Notes: a model not told the origin generated them from the letters alone. Positions 7,738-18,381 are shown, numbered from the stretch's first letter. The stretch: DNA of 64,000 nt from Bradyrhizobium diazoefficiens (GCF_016599855.1 NZ_CP067041.1:124001-188000); one strand, 5' to 3'. Translations and numbers: made by a program.

Positions 7738-10142
7738 AATTCACCCTCTCCTGGCTGAAGGATCATCTCGATACCGACGAGCCCTTGGAAAAGCTTGCCG
7801 ACAAGCTGACCATGATCGGGCTCGAGGTCGAGAACATCGAGGACAAGGCGAAGGCGCTGAAGCCTTTCACGATCGCGAAGGTGGTCTCGGCCGAGCAGCA
7901 TCCGAACGCCGATCGCCTGCGCGTCTGCATGGTCGACACTGGGGACGGTGGCGCGCCGGTGCAGGTGGTGTGCGGGGCGCCGAATGCGCGTGCGGGACTC
8001 GTCAGCGTGTTTTCGCCGCCCGGCACCTACATTCCAGGCAAGGACATCACGCTCGGGGTCGGCACTATCAGAGGCGTCGAGAGCCGCGGCATGCTGTGCT
8101 CGGCGGCCGAGCTGCAGATCTCCAACGAGCATGACGGCATCATGGAATTGCCGGCCGATGCGCCGATCGGTGCCGGCTACGCCGAATGGGCGGCGCTCGG
8201 CGATCCCGTGATCGAGATCAATTTGACGCCGAACCGGCAGGATTGCACCGGCGTGCACGGCATCGCGCGCGACCTCGCCGCCGCCGACATGGGCAAGCTC
8301 AAAGATCCGTCGATCAAGCCGATCAAGGGCGAATTCCCCTGCCCGGTGAAGGTCACGGTGGAGGACGCGACGCTGTGCCCGGGCTTCGCACTTCGCCTGG
8401 TGCGCGGGGTGAAGAACGGCCCGTCGCCGCAATGGCTGCAGAAGCGGTTGACCGCGATCGGGCTGCGCCCGATCAACGCGCTGGTCGACATCACCAATTT
8501 CATGACCTACGACCGCGCCCGCCCGCTGCACGTGTTCGACGCCAAGAAGGTGAAAGGCAATCTCGCGGTCCGCCGCGCCCGTGACGGCGAGATGCTGCTC
8601 GCGCTCGACGGCCGCAGTTACAATCTCGATCCCGCGATTTGCGTGATCGCGGACGAGCACGGCGTCGAATCGCTCGCCGGCATTATGGGCGGCGAAGCCT
8701 CCGGCTGCGATGAGACCACCACCGACGTGCTGATCGAATCGGCGCTGTGGAACGAGATCAACATCGCCCAGACCGGCCGCAAGCTCGGCATCAACTCCGA
8801 TGCACGCTATCGCTTCGAGCGGGGCGTCGATCCGGCCTTCATGGTGCCGGGGCTGGAGCTCGCCACCAGACTGGTGATGGAACTGTGCGGCGGCACGCCG
8901 TCGGAGAATGTCGTGGTCGGCAAGTCCTTCGGCGATGACCGCATCATCGATTTCCCCGTGACCGAGGTGAAGCGTCTCTCCGGCATCGAGGTGCCGATGC
9001 CAGAGATGAAGCGCATCCTCAGTCATCTCGGCTTCATGGTGGCGGGCGCAGGCCCGGTCGTGAAGATCGCGGTGCCGTCGTGGCGCTCCGACGTGCACGG
9101 CAAGGCTGACATCGTCGAGGAAGTTGTCCGCATCTACGGCGTCGACAAGGTGCCGATGACGCCGTTCGAGCGCGGCGAGGACGCGCGCAAATCCGTGCTG
9201 ACCCCGCTCCAGCTTCGCACCCGCCGCGCCCGGCGCGCGCTCGCGAGCCGCGGTATGGTCGAGGCCGTGACGTGGTCGTTCATCACCAAGCCTGCGGCAC
9301 AATTGTTCGGCGGCGGCCAGCGCGAGCTCGAAGTCGCCAACCCGATCGCCGCTGATCTCTCCGACATGCGCCCGAGTCTGCTGCCGGGCCTGGTCGCGGC
9401 CGCGCAGGCCAATGCCGATCGCGGTTTTGGCGACGTCGCGCTGTTCGAGGTCGGTCAGGTGTTTAGGGGCGATCGCCCGCAGGATCAGTTCATAACCGCG
9501 AGCGGCGCGCGCCGCGGCCTTGCGTCGTCGGATGGACTGGGACGGCATTGGTCGGGCTCGGCGCAAGCGGATGTCTTTGACGTCAAGGCCGACGCGCTCG
9601 CGGTGCTGGCCGCGGCTGGTGCGCCGATGCAGGCGCTGCAGATTGTCGCTGGCGGCCCCGGCTGGCTTCATCCGGGCCGCTCCGGCACGATCCAGATCGG
9701 ACCGCAAAACGTGCTCGGCACGTTCGGCGAGATGCACCCGCGTGCGCTCGAGGCGCTCGGTGCCGACGGCCCGCTTGTTGTGTTCGAGGTAATCCTCGAC
9801 CGCATTCCCGAGTCCAAGAAGAAGCCGACCCGCGCCAAGCCGCTGATCGAGCTGTCGGCGTTCCAGCCTGTTACGCGCGACTTCGCCTTCATCGTCGATC
9901 GCGCCGTGAAGGCCGGCGATATCGTTCGGGCCGCGCAAGGTATCGACAAGAAGCTGATCACCGGCGTCAACGTGTTCGACGTCTACGAAGGCAAGGGCAT
10001 CGACGACGACAAGAAGTCAATCGCCATCGCGGTGACGATCCAGCCGCGCGAGAAGACGCTGACCGACCAGGAGATCGAGGCGGTTGCGACAAAGATCGTG
10101 GCGGAGGTCACAAAGAAGACCGGCGGCACGTTGAGAGCATGA
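7734..10142 (+). CDS. pheT: Phenylalanine-tRNA ligase beta subunit
   Basis: Beta subunit (802 residues) of phenylalanyl-tRNA synthetase. In order it has the [12 protein letters not shown] start, an EMAP-type tRNA-binding OB domain (about residues 40-150, '[18 protein letters not shown]'), the B3/B4 editing domain that hydrolyses mischarged Tyr-tRNA-Phe ('[14 protein letters not shown]'-like segment near residue 245), the B5 domain around 405-480, the catalytic-like core, and the C-terminal anticodon-binding FDX-ACB domain ('[19 protein letters not shown]'). It is complete. Its start overlaps the DUF559 stop and its stop overlaps the next gene by four bases. Confidence 0.98.
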   Translation: MKFTLSWLKDHLDTDEPLEKLADKLTMIGLEVENIEDKAKALKPFTIAKVVSAEQHPNADRLRVCMVDTGDGGAPVQVVCGAPNARAGLVSVFSPPGTYIPGKDITLGVGTIRGVESRGMLCSAAELQISNEHDGIMELPADAPIGAGYAEWAALGDPVIEINLTPNRQDCTGVHGIARDLAAADMGKLKDPSIKPIKGEFPCPVKVTVEDATLCPGFALRLVRGVKNGPSPQWLQKRLTAIGLRPINALVDITNFMTYDRARPLHVFDAKKVKGNLAVRRARDGEMLLALDGRSYNLDPAICVIADEHGVESLAGIMGGEASGCDETTTDVLIESALWNEINIAQTGRKLGINSDARYRFERGVDPAFMVPGLELATRLVMELCGGTPSENVVVGKSFGDDRIIDFPVTEVKRLSGIEVPMPEMKRILSHLGFMVAGAGPVVKIAVPSWRSDVHGKADIVEEVVRIYGVDKVPMTPFERGEDARKSVLTPLQLRTRRARRALASRGMVEAVTWSFITKPAAQLFGGGQRELEVANPIAADLSDMRPSLLPGLVAAAQANADRGFGDVALFEVGQVFRGDRPQDQFITASGARRGLASSDGLGRHWSGSAQADVFDVKADALAVLAAAGAPMQALQIVAGGPGWLHPGRSGTIQIGPQNVLGTFGEMHPRALEALGADGPLVVFEVILDRIPESKKKPTRAKPLIELSAFQPVTRDFAFIVDRAVKAGDIVRAAQGIDKKLITGVNVFDVYEGKGIDDDKKSIAIAVTIQPREKTLTDQEIEAVATKIVAEVTKKTGGTLRA

Positions 10143-10909
10143 CCTTCGCGGATTTTCTCCCGAAGGACATCAGCCTCGCCATCGCGATGGCGCTCTGCGC
10201 CGTCGCTTTCGTTTCGGGCACCGCGCGCGGCTTCTCGGGCTTCGGCGCGGCCTTGATTTTCATGCCGCTGGCGAGCAGCATCGCTGCGCCAAAGCTCGTT
10301 GCCGCGCTGCTGCTCGTCATCGATTTCGTCGCAGCCGCACCGCTGCTGCCCAACGCCTGGCGGAAGGCCGATCGCAAGGCCACGGCTGTGATCGTGCTGG
10401 GTGCGCTGGTCGGCGTCCCCATCGGCACCTATTTCCTCAGCGTGCTTGAGCCCGTCACCACGCGCTGGATCATCTCCTGCTTCGTCGCCGCGCTGCTTCT
10501 GCTGCTGCTGTCGGGCTGGCGCTATCGCGGCAAGGACCACGCCTGGCTTTCGGTGGGCATCGGCGGCCTCTCTGGCTTCTGCAGCGGCTTGGCGCAGACC
10601 GGCGGGCCACCGATCGTCGGCTATTGGCTCGGCCGCCCCATCGCTCCCATCGTCGCGCGCGCCAACATCGTACTGTTTTTCGGCGCGTCGGCTTTCTTCT
10701 CGATGGTCAGCTACACCACCACTGGATTGATTTCCCGCGAGTCGCTCGTGCTGTCGCTGATCGTCGGCCCGGCCTATGCGATCGGCGTCGCCTTCGGGGC
10801 ATCGTTATTCGGCCGCGCCAGCGAAAAAGTGTTTCGCGGCATATGCTACGCGCTGATCGCGATGGCGGTCATCGCCGGCCTGCCGGTGCTGGACGGGATT
10901 TTACGGTAG
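10139..10909 (+). CDS. TauE/SafE (DUF81) family membrane permease
   Basis: A 256-residue inner-membrane protein with about eight hydrophobic segments and the paired glycine-rich motifs of the TauE/SafE family ('[19 protein letters not shown]' near residue 25 and '[19 protein letters not shown]' near residue 150). Members export or import sulfonates, sulfite or other small organic anions. The start codon overlaps the pheT stop (ATGA), so it is probably read on the pheT transcript. Nothing nearby identifies its substrate. Confidence 0.9.
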   Translation: MTFADFLPKDISLAIAMALCAVAFVSGTARGFSGFGAALIFMPLASSIAAPKLVAALLLVIDFVAAAPLLPNAWRKADRKATAVIVLGALVGVPIGTYFLSVLEPVTTRWIISCFVAALLLLLLSGWRYRGKDHAWLSVGIGGLSGFCSGLAQTGGPPIVGYWLGRPIAPIVARANIVLFFGASAFFSMVSYTTTGLISRESLVLSLIVGPAYAIGVAFGASLFGRASEKVFRGICYALIAMAVIAGLPVLDGILR

Positions 10910-10915
10910 TCGCAC

Positions 10916-12304
10916 TCACCGCCGCGGCGTCCGCCGCCGCTTCATCGACTGCGTCGGCACGTCCGCCGGCTCGTCCTTCAGCGCACCGATCCTGCGGAGC
11001 GCGGCGTCCGCGGCGCGCTCGCCGCTTTCCCAGGCGCCGTCGACGGTGCCCCACAAGCTCTCATGCGTGGCTTCGCCGGCGAGGAACATGTTGCCGATCG
11101 GCTCGGTCAAAACCCTGCGCGAGAGCTGGCCGCCGGGCGAGGCCGCCGACATCGCGCCCATCACATAAGGCGAGGCGTTCCAGCGCGTCACCGCTGTCTT
11201 CTGCACGGCGGCTGCGGCCTCGCTGCCGAACAGCTTCGTGATCCACTCTTTCGCGAAAGCCGCCATCGCCTTCTCGCCCTGCTCGGAGAGATCGCGGCCG
11301 AACGAGCCGCCGACGTCGATCGAGCATAGCGAGGAGCCGCCGATATTGGCGAACATCAATGCGGTGCGCGTCGAGTTGCTCTGCTCGATCAGGATGTCGT
11401 CGCGCGACAGCCCGAGCGGATTGCCCGGCAGTTGCAGCACAATGTGATCGTAGCTGCCGAGGCTGAGCTTCGATGCCGCGTCGAGCGTACGCTTGGGGAT
11501 ATCGGGCGCGAACTTGATCGCACCGCTCGTTAGCACATTGGTTGAGACCGTGACGATGGCGGCGCGCGCGGCGATCCTGCCGGCCTGCGTCTCCACGCTG
11601 ACGTCGCGATTGCTCCAGAGGATCCGGCTTGCTGGCGTTGCAAGCGCGACCGGCGCCTGCTCGCCGAGCCTGGCGATCAGCGTGCCTAGACCTTGGCGAC
11701 AGGCGATCGCGGCATTGCGGTCCTGCGCGCGGGCCTTGTCGATCGCCGACAGCTCTTTGAGGTCTTTGCCCGCAAAACTCGCACCGAGCACGAATTCGAC
11801 GGCGCCGGCCCAATCGCCGAGATCCTTCGGCAGCACCGACCCGCAGGACGTATCGAGCTTGCCACGTCCGGCCTCGTCGATGCTACGATTGGCGCGCACC
11901 AGCGCGGCCAGAAACTCCTCGGTCTCGCCGGCGCGCGCATTGCGGCGGCCGATCCGCATCTTCTGGCCTGATGGTGCCGGGGAGACATCGAGCCCGGCAC
12001 CACGTGCCAGCCGGATCATCGGGTTGGTGTCGGGATTGTGCATCCAGCGCGCGCCGCGATCGAACGGCACGTCGAAGGTCGTGCTGTCGGTGATGCAGCG
12101 CCCGCCGATTTGCGAGGATGCCTCTACCACGATGACCTTGCGATTGGCCGCCATGACGCGCCGCGCCGCAGCGATGCCGGCCGCACCCGCACCGATCACG
12201 ACAATGTCAGCCTCCCGCGGCAGCGGCGCGGCGGTTGCGCGCAGGACCGGCGCTGCGGCAAAGGCCGCCGACGCCGATAGGAAACTGCGGCGCGTGATTG
12301 TCAT
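10916..12304 (-). CDS. Tat-exported flavin-containing amine oxidoreductase
   Basis: A 462-residue FAD enzyme of the flavin monoamine oxidase family. The N terminus TRRSFLSASAAFAAAPVLRA is a twin-arginine signal, so it should fold with FAD in the cytoplasm and act in the periplasm. The dinucleotide-binding motif follows (VVIGAGAAGIAAARR, then VVEASSQIGGR), and the C-terminal FAD motif is NMFLAGEATHESLWGTVDGA. I chose the ATG at 12304 because it starts directly before the twin arginines; the frame is open 30 codons further. The substrate (amine, amino acid or polyamine) is unknown. Confidence 0.9.
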   Translation of the reverse strand: MTITRRSFLSASAAFAAAPVLRATAAPLPREADIVVIGAGAAGIAAARRVMAANRKVIVVEASSQIGGRCITDSTTFDVPFDRGARWMHNPDTNPMIRLARGAGLDVSPAPSGQKMRIGRRNARAGETEEFLAALVRANRSIDEAGRGKLDTSCGSVLPKDLGDWAGAVEFVLGASFAGKDLKELSAIDKARAQDRNAAIACRQGLGTLIARLGEQAPVALATPASRILWSNRDVSVETQAGRIAARAAIVTVSTNVLTSGAIKFAPDIPKRTLDAASKLSLGSYDHIVLQLPGNPLGLSRDDILIEQSNSTRTALMFANIGGSSLCSIDVGGSFGRDLSEQGEKAMAAFAKEWITKLFGSEAAAAVQKTAVTRWNASPYVMGAMSAASPGGQLSRRVLTEPIGNMFLAGEATHESLWGTVDGAWESGERAADAALRRIGALKDEPADVPTQSMKRRRTPRR

Positions 12305-12490
12305 GTCATGGTTTCCGGAGACTTGCGGCGAGCGGGAACAGCCCCAGAACCTTGCCGCATCTGATGTTGCGCAGCAACCATCATGGTGAATCAATCGTGC
12401 TTGAACTCAAAGAGCCATGAACCGAATTGCAACAGGTTTGGACCATGGTACAGATGAAAAAAGACGGCCAGAAAGGCCCGGGGAGAATTC

Positions 12491-13396
12491 ATGGGGACGG
12501 TCCTGGATTCAGTCGGCAAGGTGATTGCCGCGTACCTCTCGAAGGAGGTGCCGGGCTACGAGCCGTTCACGCCGAGCGACCCCGAGCACCTGCGCGGCGT
12601 GATCCAGCCCGGCGACGTGATGCTGGTCGAGGGCAACAACCGCATCTCCGGCATCATCAAATATCTGACGCAGTCGACCTGGTCGCATGCCGCACTGTAT
12701 GTCGGCCCGATCGAGGGCGCGCATGAGCCTGACGGCGAGCCGCACGTGCTGATCGAGGCCAACATCGGCGAAGGCGTCACGTCCGCGCCGCTGTCAAAAT
12801 ACTACCCCTATCACACCCGGATCTGCCGCCCGGTCGGGCTGTCCTTTGAGGACCGCACCACGGTGTGCCGCTATGCGATCAACCGCATCGGCTTCGGCTA
12901 CGACACCAAGAACATCGTCGACCTGATGCGCTTCCTGTTTCCGCTGCCGGTGCCGCAGCGCTGGCGGCGGCGCATGATCGCGATCGGCTCGGGCGATCCG
13001 ACCAAGATCATCTGCTCGGCGCTGATCGCGCAGGCCTTCGACGCCGTGCGCTATCCGATCCTGCCGAAGATCACCAAGGCCGGCAGCCGCGCCGCACGCC
13101 GCGAGATCCTGCACATCCGCGATTCCTCGCTCTACATGCCCCGCGACTTCGATATCTCGCCCTATTTCGAAGTGGTCAAACCCACCATCGTGCACGGCTT
13201 CGACTACACAGCGCTGCACTGGGCCGACAAGCAAAAGCCGCTCGAGGAGGTAGCGGGCTCCTTCGGTGTGTTTCCAGAAACGGTCCGTGCGCCGCCGCTC
13301 GTTCCTGAAGCGATTGACGAAGAGGCGCAGGCCGAGATTACGGCTGAGCAAGTGAGCGCAGAACCTGCGGAGATGGCCGAACGCGCAGCGCAATGA
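12491..13396 (+). CDS. YiiX/YebB-like permuted papain (C92/NlpC-P60 superfamily) hydrolase
   Basis: A 301-residue protein matching the circularly permuted papain-like amidases. 'QPGDVMLVEGNNRISGIIKY' is followed by WSHAALYVGP with the catalytic His, then an acidic residue in LIEANIGEGV, and the nucleophile Cys in KIICSALIAQAF near residue 178, i.e. the Cys lies after the His as expected for permutation. The C-terminal 60 residues are Glu/Ala rich and look disordered. A GGGAGA ribosome site precedes the ATG. No signal peptide is evident. Relatives are proposed to cleave lipid-anchored or cell-wall amides; the substrate here is unknown. Confidence 0.82.
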   Translation: MGTVLDSVGKVIAAYLSKEVPGYEPFTPSDPEHLRGVIQPGDVMLVEGNNRISGIIKYLTQSTWSHAALYVGPIEGAHEPDGEPHVLIEANIGEGVTSAPLSKYYPYHTRICRPVGLSFEDRTTVCRYAINRIGFGYDTKNIVDLMRFLFPLPVPQRWRRRMIAIGSGDPTKIICSALIAQAFDAVRYPILPKITKAGSRAARREILHIRDSSLYMPRDFDISPYFEVVKPTIVHGFDYTALHWADKQKPLEEVAGSFGVFPETVRAPPLVPEAIDEEAQAEITAEQVSAEPAEMAERAAQ

Positions 13397-13412
13397 CCGC
13401 GGGTGCGAAAGC

Positions 13413-13688
13413 CTACCGCTCCGCCCGCCCGATCACCGCCATCAGTTCCGCGATCTTCTCGCGCTGGTCGGCCTTGTCGCCACTGGCAATGGCGTGCTCG
13501 ACGCAATGGGCGACGTGGTCCTTCAAGACCTCTTCCTCGACCCGTCGCAGCGCGGCGCGTACCGCCGAAATCTGGGTGACGATGTCGATGCAGTAGCGGT
13601 CCTCCTCGACCATTTTTTGGAGGCCGCGAACCTGGCCCTCGATCCTGCCGAGACGTTTTCCGATGGATACCTTGATGCCCTTGCGCAT
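13413..13688 (-). CDS. csoR: CsoR-type copper-sensing repressor
   Basis: A 91-residue, all-helical CsoR/RcnR/FrmR-family repressor. The Cu(I) ligand set of CsoR is present: Cys33 (RYCID), then His58 and Cys62 (DHVAHCVEH). FrmR- or RcnR-type sensors differ at these sites, so copper is the likely effector. The family binds DNA in the apo form and is released by Cu(I). It is divergent from the copper ATPase gene, with a perfect inverted repeat in the 50-bp gap, indicating that it controls both genes. Confidence 0.92.
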   Translation of the reverse strand: MRKGIKVSIGKRLGRIEGQVRGLQKMVEEDRYCIDIVTQISAVRAALRRVEEEVLKDHVAHCVEHAIASGDKADQREKIAELMAVIGRAER

Positions 13689-13695
13689 GCGCCCT

Positions 13696-13716
13696 ATATA
13701 CCCCCACAGGGTATAT
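13696..13716. promoter_or_regulatory. CsoR operator between csoR and the copper ATPase gene
   Basis: Perfect inverted repeat ATATACCC-CCACA-GGGTATAT. G-tract dyads with flanking TA-rich ends are the known CsoR binding sites. It lies 8 bp upstream of the csoR start codon and 22 bp upstream of the ATPase start, so binding would block both divergent promoters. An ATG at 13715 falls inside it and is therefore unlikely to be the ATPase start. Confidence 0.75.
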
Positions 13717-13738
13717 GTTGCAAGGCCGGAGCATGGGA

Positions 13739-16174
13739 ATGAACGACGCTGAACACAAGCATCACCACGAGGCGCATGCTCGTTCGGGCTGTTCCGCTCA
13801 CGCTACGCCGACCGCTGCCCAACCTGCGGCTTCGTCCTGTTGCGGCAGTCATGCCGGCCACGCTCATGACAAGGCCGACCTCGCGGCAAAGGTCCTCGAT
13901 CCCGTCTGCGGGATGACAGTCGATCCCGCGACCTCAAAGCATCGCTTCGAACACGGCGGCAAAACCTTCCATTTCTGCTCGGCCGGTTGCCGCACCAAAT
14001 TCGCCGCCGACCCCGCAAAATATCTCGCCAACGAGAATTCGCCCGAACCCGAGATGCCGGCGGGCACCGTCTACACTTGTCCGATGCATCCCGAGATCCG
14101 CCAGGTCGGAGCCGGCAGCTGCCCGATCTGCGGCATGGCGCTAGAGCCGGAGGTCGCGAGCCTGGAGACCGGCCCCAACCCGGAGCTCGCCGACATGACG
14201 CGGCGGTTCTGGATCGGCGGCGCGCTGGCGTTACCGCCAGTGGTGCTGGAGATGGGCGGCCATCTCGCGGGTCCGCACAACTGGATCGACCCGGCATTGT
14301 CGAACTGGATCCAGCTCGTCTTCGCCACGCCCGTCGTGCTGTGGGCCGGCTGGCCGTTCCTGGTGCGCGGCTGGCAGTCGCTGCTGACGCGCAACCTCAA
14401 CATGTTCACGCTGATCGCGATGGGCATCGGCGTTGCCTATGTCTACAGCCTGATCGGCACCATCGCGCCGCAGATGTTCCCCGCCACCTTCCGCGGCCAT
14501 GAGGGCGCGGTCGCGGTCTATTTCGAAGCCGCTGCTGTCATCACTGTGCTGGTGCTGCTCGGCCAGGTGCTGGAGCTGCGTGCCCGCGATGCGACATCCG
14601 GCGCGATCAAGGCCCTGTTGCAGCTTGCGCCAAAAACCGCGCGGCGCGTCGAGCCTGATGGCAGCGAACACGAAGTCGAGATCGACACGCTTCACGCCGG
14701 CGACCGCCTGCGCGTCCGTCCCGGCGAGAAGGTGCCGGTCGACGGCATCATCCTCGAAGGTCGCTCCTCGCTCGATGAATCACTCGTGACGGGCGAATCC
14801 ATGCCGGTCACCAAGGAGCCGGATGCAAAAGTCATCGCCGGCACACTCAACCAGTCCGGCAGCTTCATCATGCGCGCCGACAAGGTCGGGCGCGAGACGC
14901 TGCTGTCACAGATCGTGCAGATGGTCGCGGATGCGCAGCGCTCGCGCGCGCCGATCCAGCGGCTGGCCGATCATGTTGCGGGCTGGTTCGTGCCGACCGT
15001 CATCGGCGTCGCTGTTGCTGCCTTTGCCGCCTGGGCCTGGTTCGGGCCGGAGCCACGGCTCGCCTTCGGCCTCGTCGCCGCCGTCAGCGTGCTGATCATC
15101 GCCTGCCCCTGCGCGCTGGGTCTGGCGACCCCGATGTCGATCATGGTCGGCGTCGGCCGCGGCGCGCAAGGTGGCGTCCTGATCAAAAACGCCGAGGCGC
15201 TGGAGCGGTTGGAGAAGATCGATACGCTGGTCGTCGACAAGACCGGCACGCTGACCGAGGGCAAGCCCAAGGTGGTGGCGATCGTGCCGGCGTCCGGCTT
15301 TGCCGAGGATGACATCCTGCGACTTGCGGCCAGTGTCGAGCGCGCCAGTGAACATCCTCTGGCCGACGCGATCTTGCGCGCGGCGAAGGACAAGCAGCTC
15401 ACATTAGGCCAGGTCGAAGAGTTCGACTCGCCGACCGGCAAGGGCGCGACCGGCAAGGTTGACGGCAAGAGCATCGTGCTCGGGAACGCCAAATACATGT
15501 CGTCGATCGGCATCGACACCAGGACGCTCGATACCGAGGCCGAACGCCTGCGCGGCGACGGCGCGACGGTCATCAACATGGTGATCGACGGCAAGCTGGT
15601 CGGCCTGTTCGCGATCGCCGATCCCGTCAAGGCCTCGACGCCGGAGGCGCTGAAGGCGCTCGCAGCCGAAGGCATCAAGGTGATCATGCTGACCGGCGAT
15701 AACCGCACCACGGCGGAAGCCGTCGCGCGCCGGCTCGGCATTGCCGATATCGAAGCCGAGGTGCTGCCGGATCAGAAGAGCGCGGTCGTGACAAAGCTGC
15801 AAAAGGCCGGCCGCAGCGTTGCGATGGCCGGCGATGGCGTCAACGATGCACCGGCGCTGGCGGCGGCCGAGGTCGGCATCGCCATGGGCACCGGCACGGA
15901 TGTGGCGATGGAAAGCGCCGGCATCACCCTGCTCAAGGGCGACCTCACCGGGATCGTGCGTGCGCGGAAACTGTCGCAGGCGACCATGAGCAACATTCGC
16001 CAAAACCTGTTCTTCGCCTTCATCTACAACGCGGCCGGCATTCCGATTGCCGCCGGCATCCTCTATCCCGCGTTCGGCGTGCTGCTGTCGCCGATCATCG
16101 CGGCCGCCGCGATGGCGCTGTCCTCGGTGAGCGTGGTCGGAAATGCGCTACGGCTGCGCACCACGCGGCTGTGA
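13739..16174 (+). CDS. copA: Cu(I)-exporting P1B-type ATPase with YHS and heavy-metal-binding domains
   Basis: An 811-residue heavy-metal P-type ATPase that pumps Cu(I) out of the cytoplasm. The N terminus is His/Cys rich ([25 protein letters not shown]), then a YHS domain ([10 protein letters not shown] ... [12 protein letters not shown]) and a heavy-metal-binding domain ([11 protein letters not shown] ... [10 protein letters not shown]). The core has the CPC metal site ([13 protein letters not shown]), DKTGTLT phosphorylation site, TGES, SEHPLA and [11 protein letters not shown] classical GMxCxxC HMA domain is absent. Of three in-frame ATGs (13715, 13733, 13739) I chose 13739, which has GGAG seven bases upstream. 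Confidence 0.93.
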   Translation: MNDAEHKHHHEAHARSGCSAHATPTAAQPAASSCCGSHAGHAHDKADLAAKVLDPVCGMTVDPATSKHRFEHGGKTFHFCSAGCRTKFAADPAKYLANENSPEPEMPAGTVYTCPMHPEIRQVGAGSCPICGMALEPEVASLETGPNPELADMTRRFWIGGALALPPVVLEMGGHLAGPHNWIDPALSNWIQLVFATPVVLWAGWPFLVRGWQSLLTRNLNMFTLIAMGIGVAYVYSLIGTIAPQMFPATFRGHEGAVAVYFEAAAVITVLVLLGQVLELRARDATSGAIKALLQLAPKTARRVEPDGSEHEVEIDTLHAGDRLRVRPGEKVPVDGIILEGRSSLDESLVTGESMPVTKEPDAKVIAGTLNQSGSFIMRADKVGRETLLSQIVQMVADAQRSRAPIQRLADHVAGWFVPTVIGVAVAAFAAWAWFGPEPRLAFGLVAAVSVLIIACPCALGLATPMSIMVGVGRGAQGGVLIKNAEALERLEKIDTLVVDKTGTLTEGKPKVVAIVPASGFAEDDILRLAASVERASEHPLADAILRAAKDKQLTLGQVEEFDSPTGKGATGKVDGKSIVLGNAKYMSSIGIDTRTLDTEAERLRGDGATVINMVIDGKLVGLFAIADPVKASTPEALKALAAEGIKVIMLTGDNRTTAEAVARRLGIADIEAEVLPDQKSAVVTKLQKAGRSVAMAGDGVNDAPALAAAEVGIAMGTGTDVAMESAGITLLKGDLTGIVRARKLSQATMSNIRQNLFFAFIYNAAGIPIAAGILYPAFGVLLSPIIAAAAMALSSVSVVGNALRLRTTRL

Positions 16175-16235
16175 TGGCCGCCACGGCAGCGGCAGTGCGC
16201 TCCCTCGCGCGATTCTTGCGGGGAGAGGAAGGACC

Positions 16236-17183
16236 TCACGACGCCTTGGCCGCCGCTCCGCCGGGAAGCCCCGCCCGCGCCACACCGCCGTACAGCATTT
16301 CGTTCGGCATCTCCTCGCGCAGGATCCTGCGCACGGCAATCAGCTTCTTCAGATCGATGCCCGTCGCAAAACCCTTGCTCTCACAGAGGAAGACCATGTC
16401 CTCGAACACGACATTGCCGGTCGCGCCGGGCGCGAAGGGACAGCCGCCGAGGCCGCCGAGCGAGCCGTCGAGGATGCGGACGCCTTCGTCCAGCGCAGCG
16501 GCGGCGTTGGCGATGCCCATGCCGCGGGTGTCGTGGAGATGGATGCAGATCGGCTTTTTCCCTGCGAGCTTGACCGCGGCACGCGACAATTCACCAACCT
16601 GCTTCGGCCCGGCATAGCCGACCGTGTCGGCAATGGCGACGAAATCGACGCCGGCCTCCAGGCACTTGTCGACCAGCCGCAGCACCTCTTTGGGATCGAC
16701 CGCGCCAGTGATCGAGCAGCCCAGCGCCATCGAGATCGCGGCATTCACCAGCGGCTTGTGGGCGCTCGCATCGCGCATCTCGCAGAGGCGCTTCACATTG
16801 GCGATCGCGGAGTCGCGCGAGCGGTGTGCATTGGCTTGGCTGTGCTCTTCGGTGGCCGAAACCACCGAGGCGATCTCGCCGACGCCGGATTCCAGTGCCT
16901 CATTCACCCCGCGCTCGTTAAGCGCCAGGGCGATGCCATGGGCCCCGCGCAGGCTTGCCACCGTTCCGATGACATCGCGGACGTCGACGAATTGCGGAAA
17001 GCTCTTTGCCGGCAGGAACGAACCAACCTCGAAATGCCTGACGCCGGCGGCATATTCCTCGCGCACCCAGCGCTGCTTGGCCTCGGTGGACGGAAACGTC
17101 TTCACGAGCTGCAGCCCGTCGCGCAAGCCGACCTCGCGCAGGCTGACGCGGTCAGGGAGATAGATTGTCTCGATCCGGCTCAT
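16236..17183 (-). CDS. Hydroxymethylglutaryl-CoA lyase-like enzyme
   Basis: A 315-residue TIM-barrel lyase of the HMG-CoA lyase family, which cleaves 3-hydroxy-3-methylglutaryl-CoA to acetyl-CoA and acetoacetate. 'REVGLRDGLQ' near the N terminus carries the catalytic Arg and metal-binding Asp, 'HLHDTRGMG' the metal-binding His, and 'GGLGGCPFAPGATGN' the flexible loop with the catalytic Cys; all key residues are present. The start overlaps the stop of the CoA-transferase gene by four bases, so the two are translationally coupled. Close relatives act on related 3-hydroxyacyl-CoAs, so the exact substrate is not certain. Confidence 0.88.
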   Translation of the reverse strand: MSRIETIYLPDRVSLREVGLRDGLQLVKTFPSTEAKQRWVREEYAAGVRHFEVGSFLPAKSFPQFVDVRDVIGTVASLRGAHGIALALNERGVNEALESGVGEIASVVSATEEHSQANAHRSRDSAIANVKRLCEMRDASAHKPLVNAAISMALGCSITGAVDPKEVLRLVDKCLEAGVDFVAIADTVGYAGPKQVGELSRAAVKLAGKKPICIHLHDTRGMGIANAAAALDEGVRILDGSLGGLGGCPFAPGATGNVVFEDMVFLCESKGFATGIDLKKLIAVRRILREEMPNEMLYGGVARAGLPGGAAAKAS

Positions 17184-18355
17184 GCGTCCCTCCCAGCGGC
17201 TTTTGACGCGACGTCGTCGTTGTCGATCTCGGCGCGGACCGCCAAGGTGTCGGCGCCGAGCGGCGCGACCTTAAGGCCTTCACCGAGGTGCCTGCCGTTC
17301 CACTCGACCGGCAGCGCCGGTACGTGGAACGGCTTGCCATCGGCCGCGAAATTATTGACGAGCCCGCCCGGCCGCAGCACATGCGGATCGGTCAGGAGAT
17401 CCTCGGGCCGGTTGATCGGCGAGAAGCAGATGTTCAGGGCGTCGAGCTTTTGCGACAACTCCGCCACGTTCCACTGCCGGATGATCTCGGCCACGCGCGG
17501 AATGATCCGCGATCTCGCCAGGATGCGATCGGTCGTGGTGCGCAAGGCAGGATCGTCGAGAAACTCGGTCAGGCCGAACTCGCGGCAGAACGCCTGCCAA
17601 TGGCCCTCGGTCACGACGCCAATGAAAATGCGGCCGTCGCCGGCGGCATCGAAAATGTCATAGATCGGCCAGGCATGCTCGCGCTCTGGCATCGAGCGCG
17701 GCTTGTTGCCGGTCATCTCGTATTCGACCATGTGCTGGGCGACCAGGAACAGGCAGTTCTCGAACAGGCCGATGCGGATGTCGGCGCCGTCGCGCTTGCC
17801 CCCACGCTTCTGATACAGCGCGGCGAGAATCGCGATCACGCCGAACATGCCGCCCATGATGTCGTTGGCAGAGGAGCCGACGCGCTGCGGCTTCTCCTTC
17901 GTGCCGGTCATGGCGGCGAGGCCCGACATCATCTGCACGACTTCATCGAGCGCGGGCCGATGTTCATAGGGGCCGGACAGAAAACCCTTGTGGCCGGCGA
18001 TGATCAGATGCGGGTGCCATCGGCGCAGTTCCTCGACCCCGAGGCCCTGCTTCTCGAGCTGGCCGTCGCGAAAATTCTCCAGGAACACGTCGGCGGTATC
18101 TAACAGCCGGTGCATGGCGTCGCGATCCGCAGGGATCGCCAGATCCAGCACGACACTGCGCTTGCCGCGGTTGAACAGCGGGAAGAACGCGGTGCCCATG
18201 CCACCCAGGGAGCGCGTCTTGTCGCCTGCGGGCGGTTCGACCTTGATCACCTCGGCGCCGAGCTGCGCCAGGATCATGCCGCAGGTCGGGCCCATGACCA
18301 TGTGCGTCATCTCGACGACCCGCACGCCTTCGAGCGGCAATCCGGCCTCAGTCAT
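17180..18355 (-). CDS. CaiB/BaiF (class III) CoA-transferase
   Basis: A 391-residue class III CoA-transferase, which moves CoA between carboxylic acids. The N terminus 'LEGVRVVEMTHMVMGPTCG', 'AEVIKVEPPAGDKTR' and 'DVFLENFRDGQLEKQGLG' are family hallmarks, and 'SSANDIMGGMFGVIA' contains the likely catalytic Asp. It is the first gene of a two-gene unit with the HMG-CoA lyase-like enzyme and is divergent from a LysR regulator. The context suggests that it activates a dicarboxylic or hydroxydicarboxylic acid for the lyase. Confidence 0.9.
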   Translation of the reverse strand: MTEAGLPLEGVRVVEMTHMVMGPTCGMILAQLGAEVIKVEPPAGDKTRSLGGMGTAFFPLFNRGKRSVVLDLAIPADRDAMHRLLDTADVFLENFRDGQLEKQGLGVEELRRWHPHLIIAGHKGFLSGPYEHRPALDEVVQMMSGLAAMTGTKEKPQRVGSSANDIMGGMFGVIAILAALYQKRGGKRDGADIRIGLFENCLFLVAQHMVEYEMTGNKPRSMPEREHAWPIYDIFDAAGDGRIFIGVVTEGHWQAFCREFGLTEFLDDPALRTTTDRILARSRIIPRVAEIIRQWNVAELSQKLDALNICFSPINRPEDLLTDPHVLRPGGLVNNFAADGKPFHVPALPVEWNGRHLGEGLKVAPLGADTLAVRAEIDNDDVASKAAGRDA

Positions 18356-18381
18356 GCGTCACTCCCTGTCCGTTCGCCCGC

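Noticed and set aside
7455..9938. 827-codon open frame on the minus strand opposite pheT
   Set aside because: It mirrors pheT codon structure, is Arg/His/Asp rich with no fold-like pattern, and is a typical GC-rich antisense shadow.
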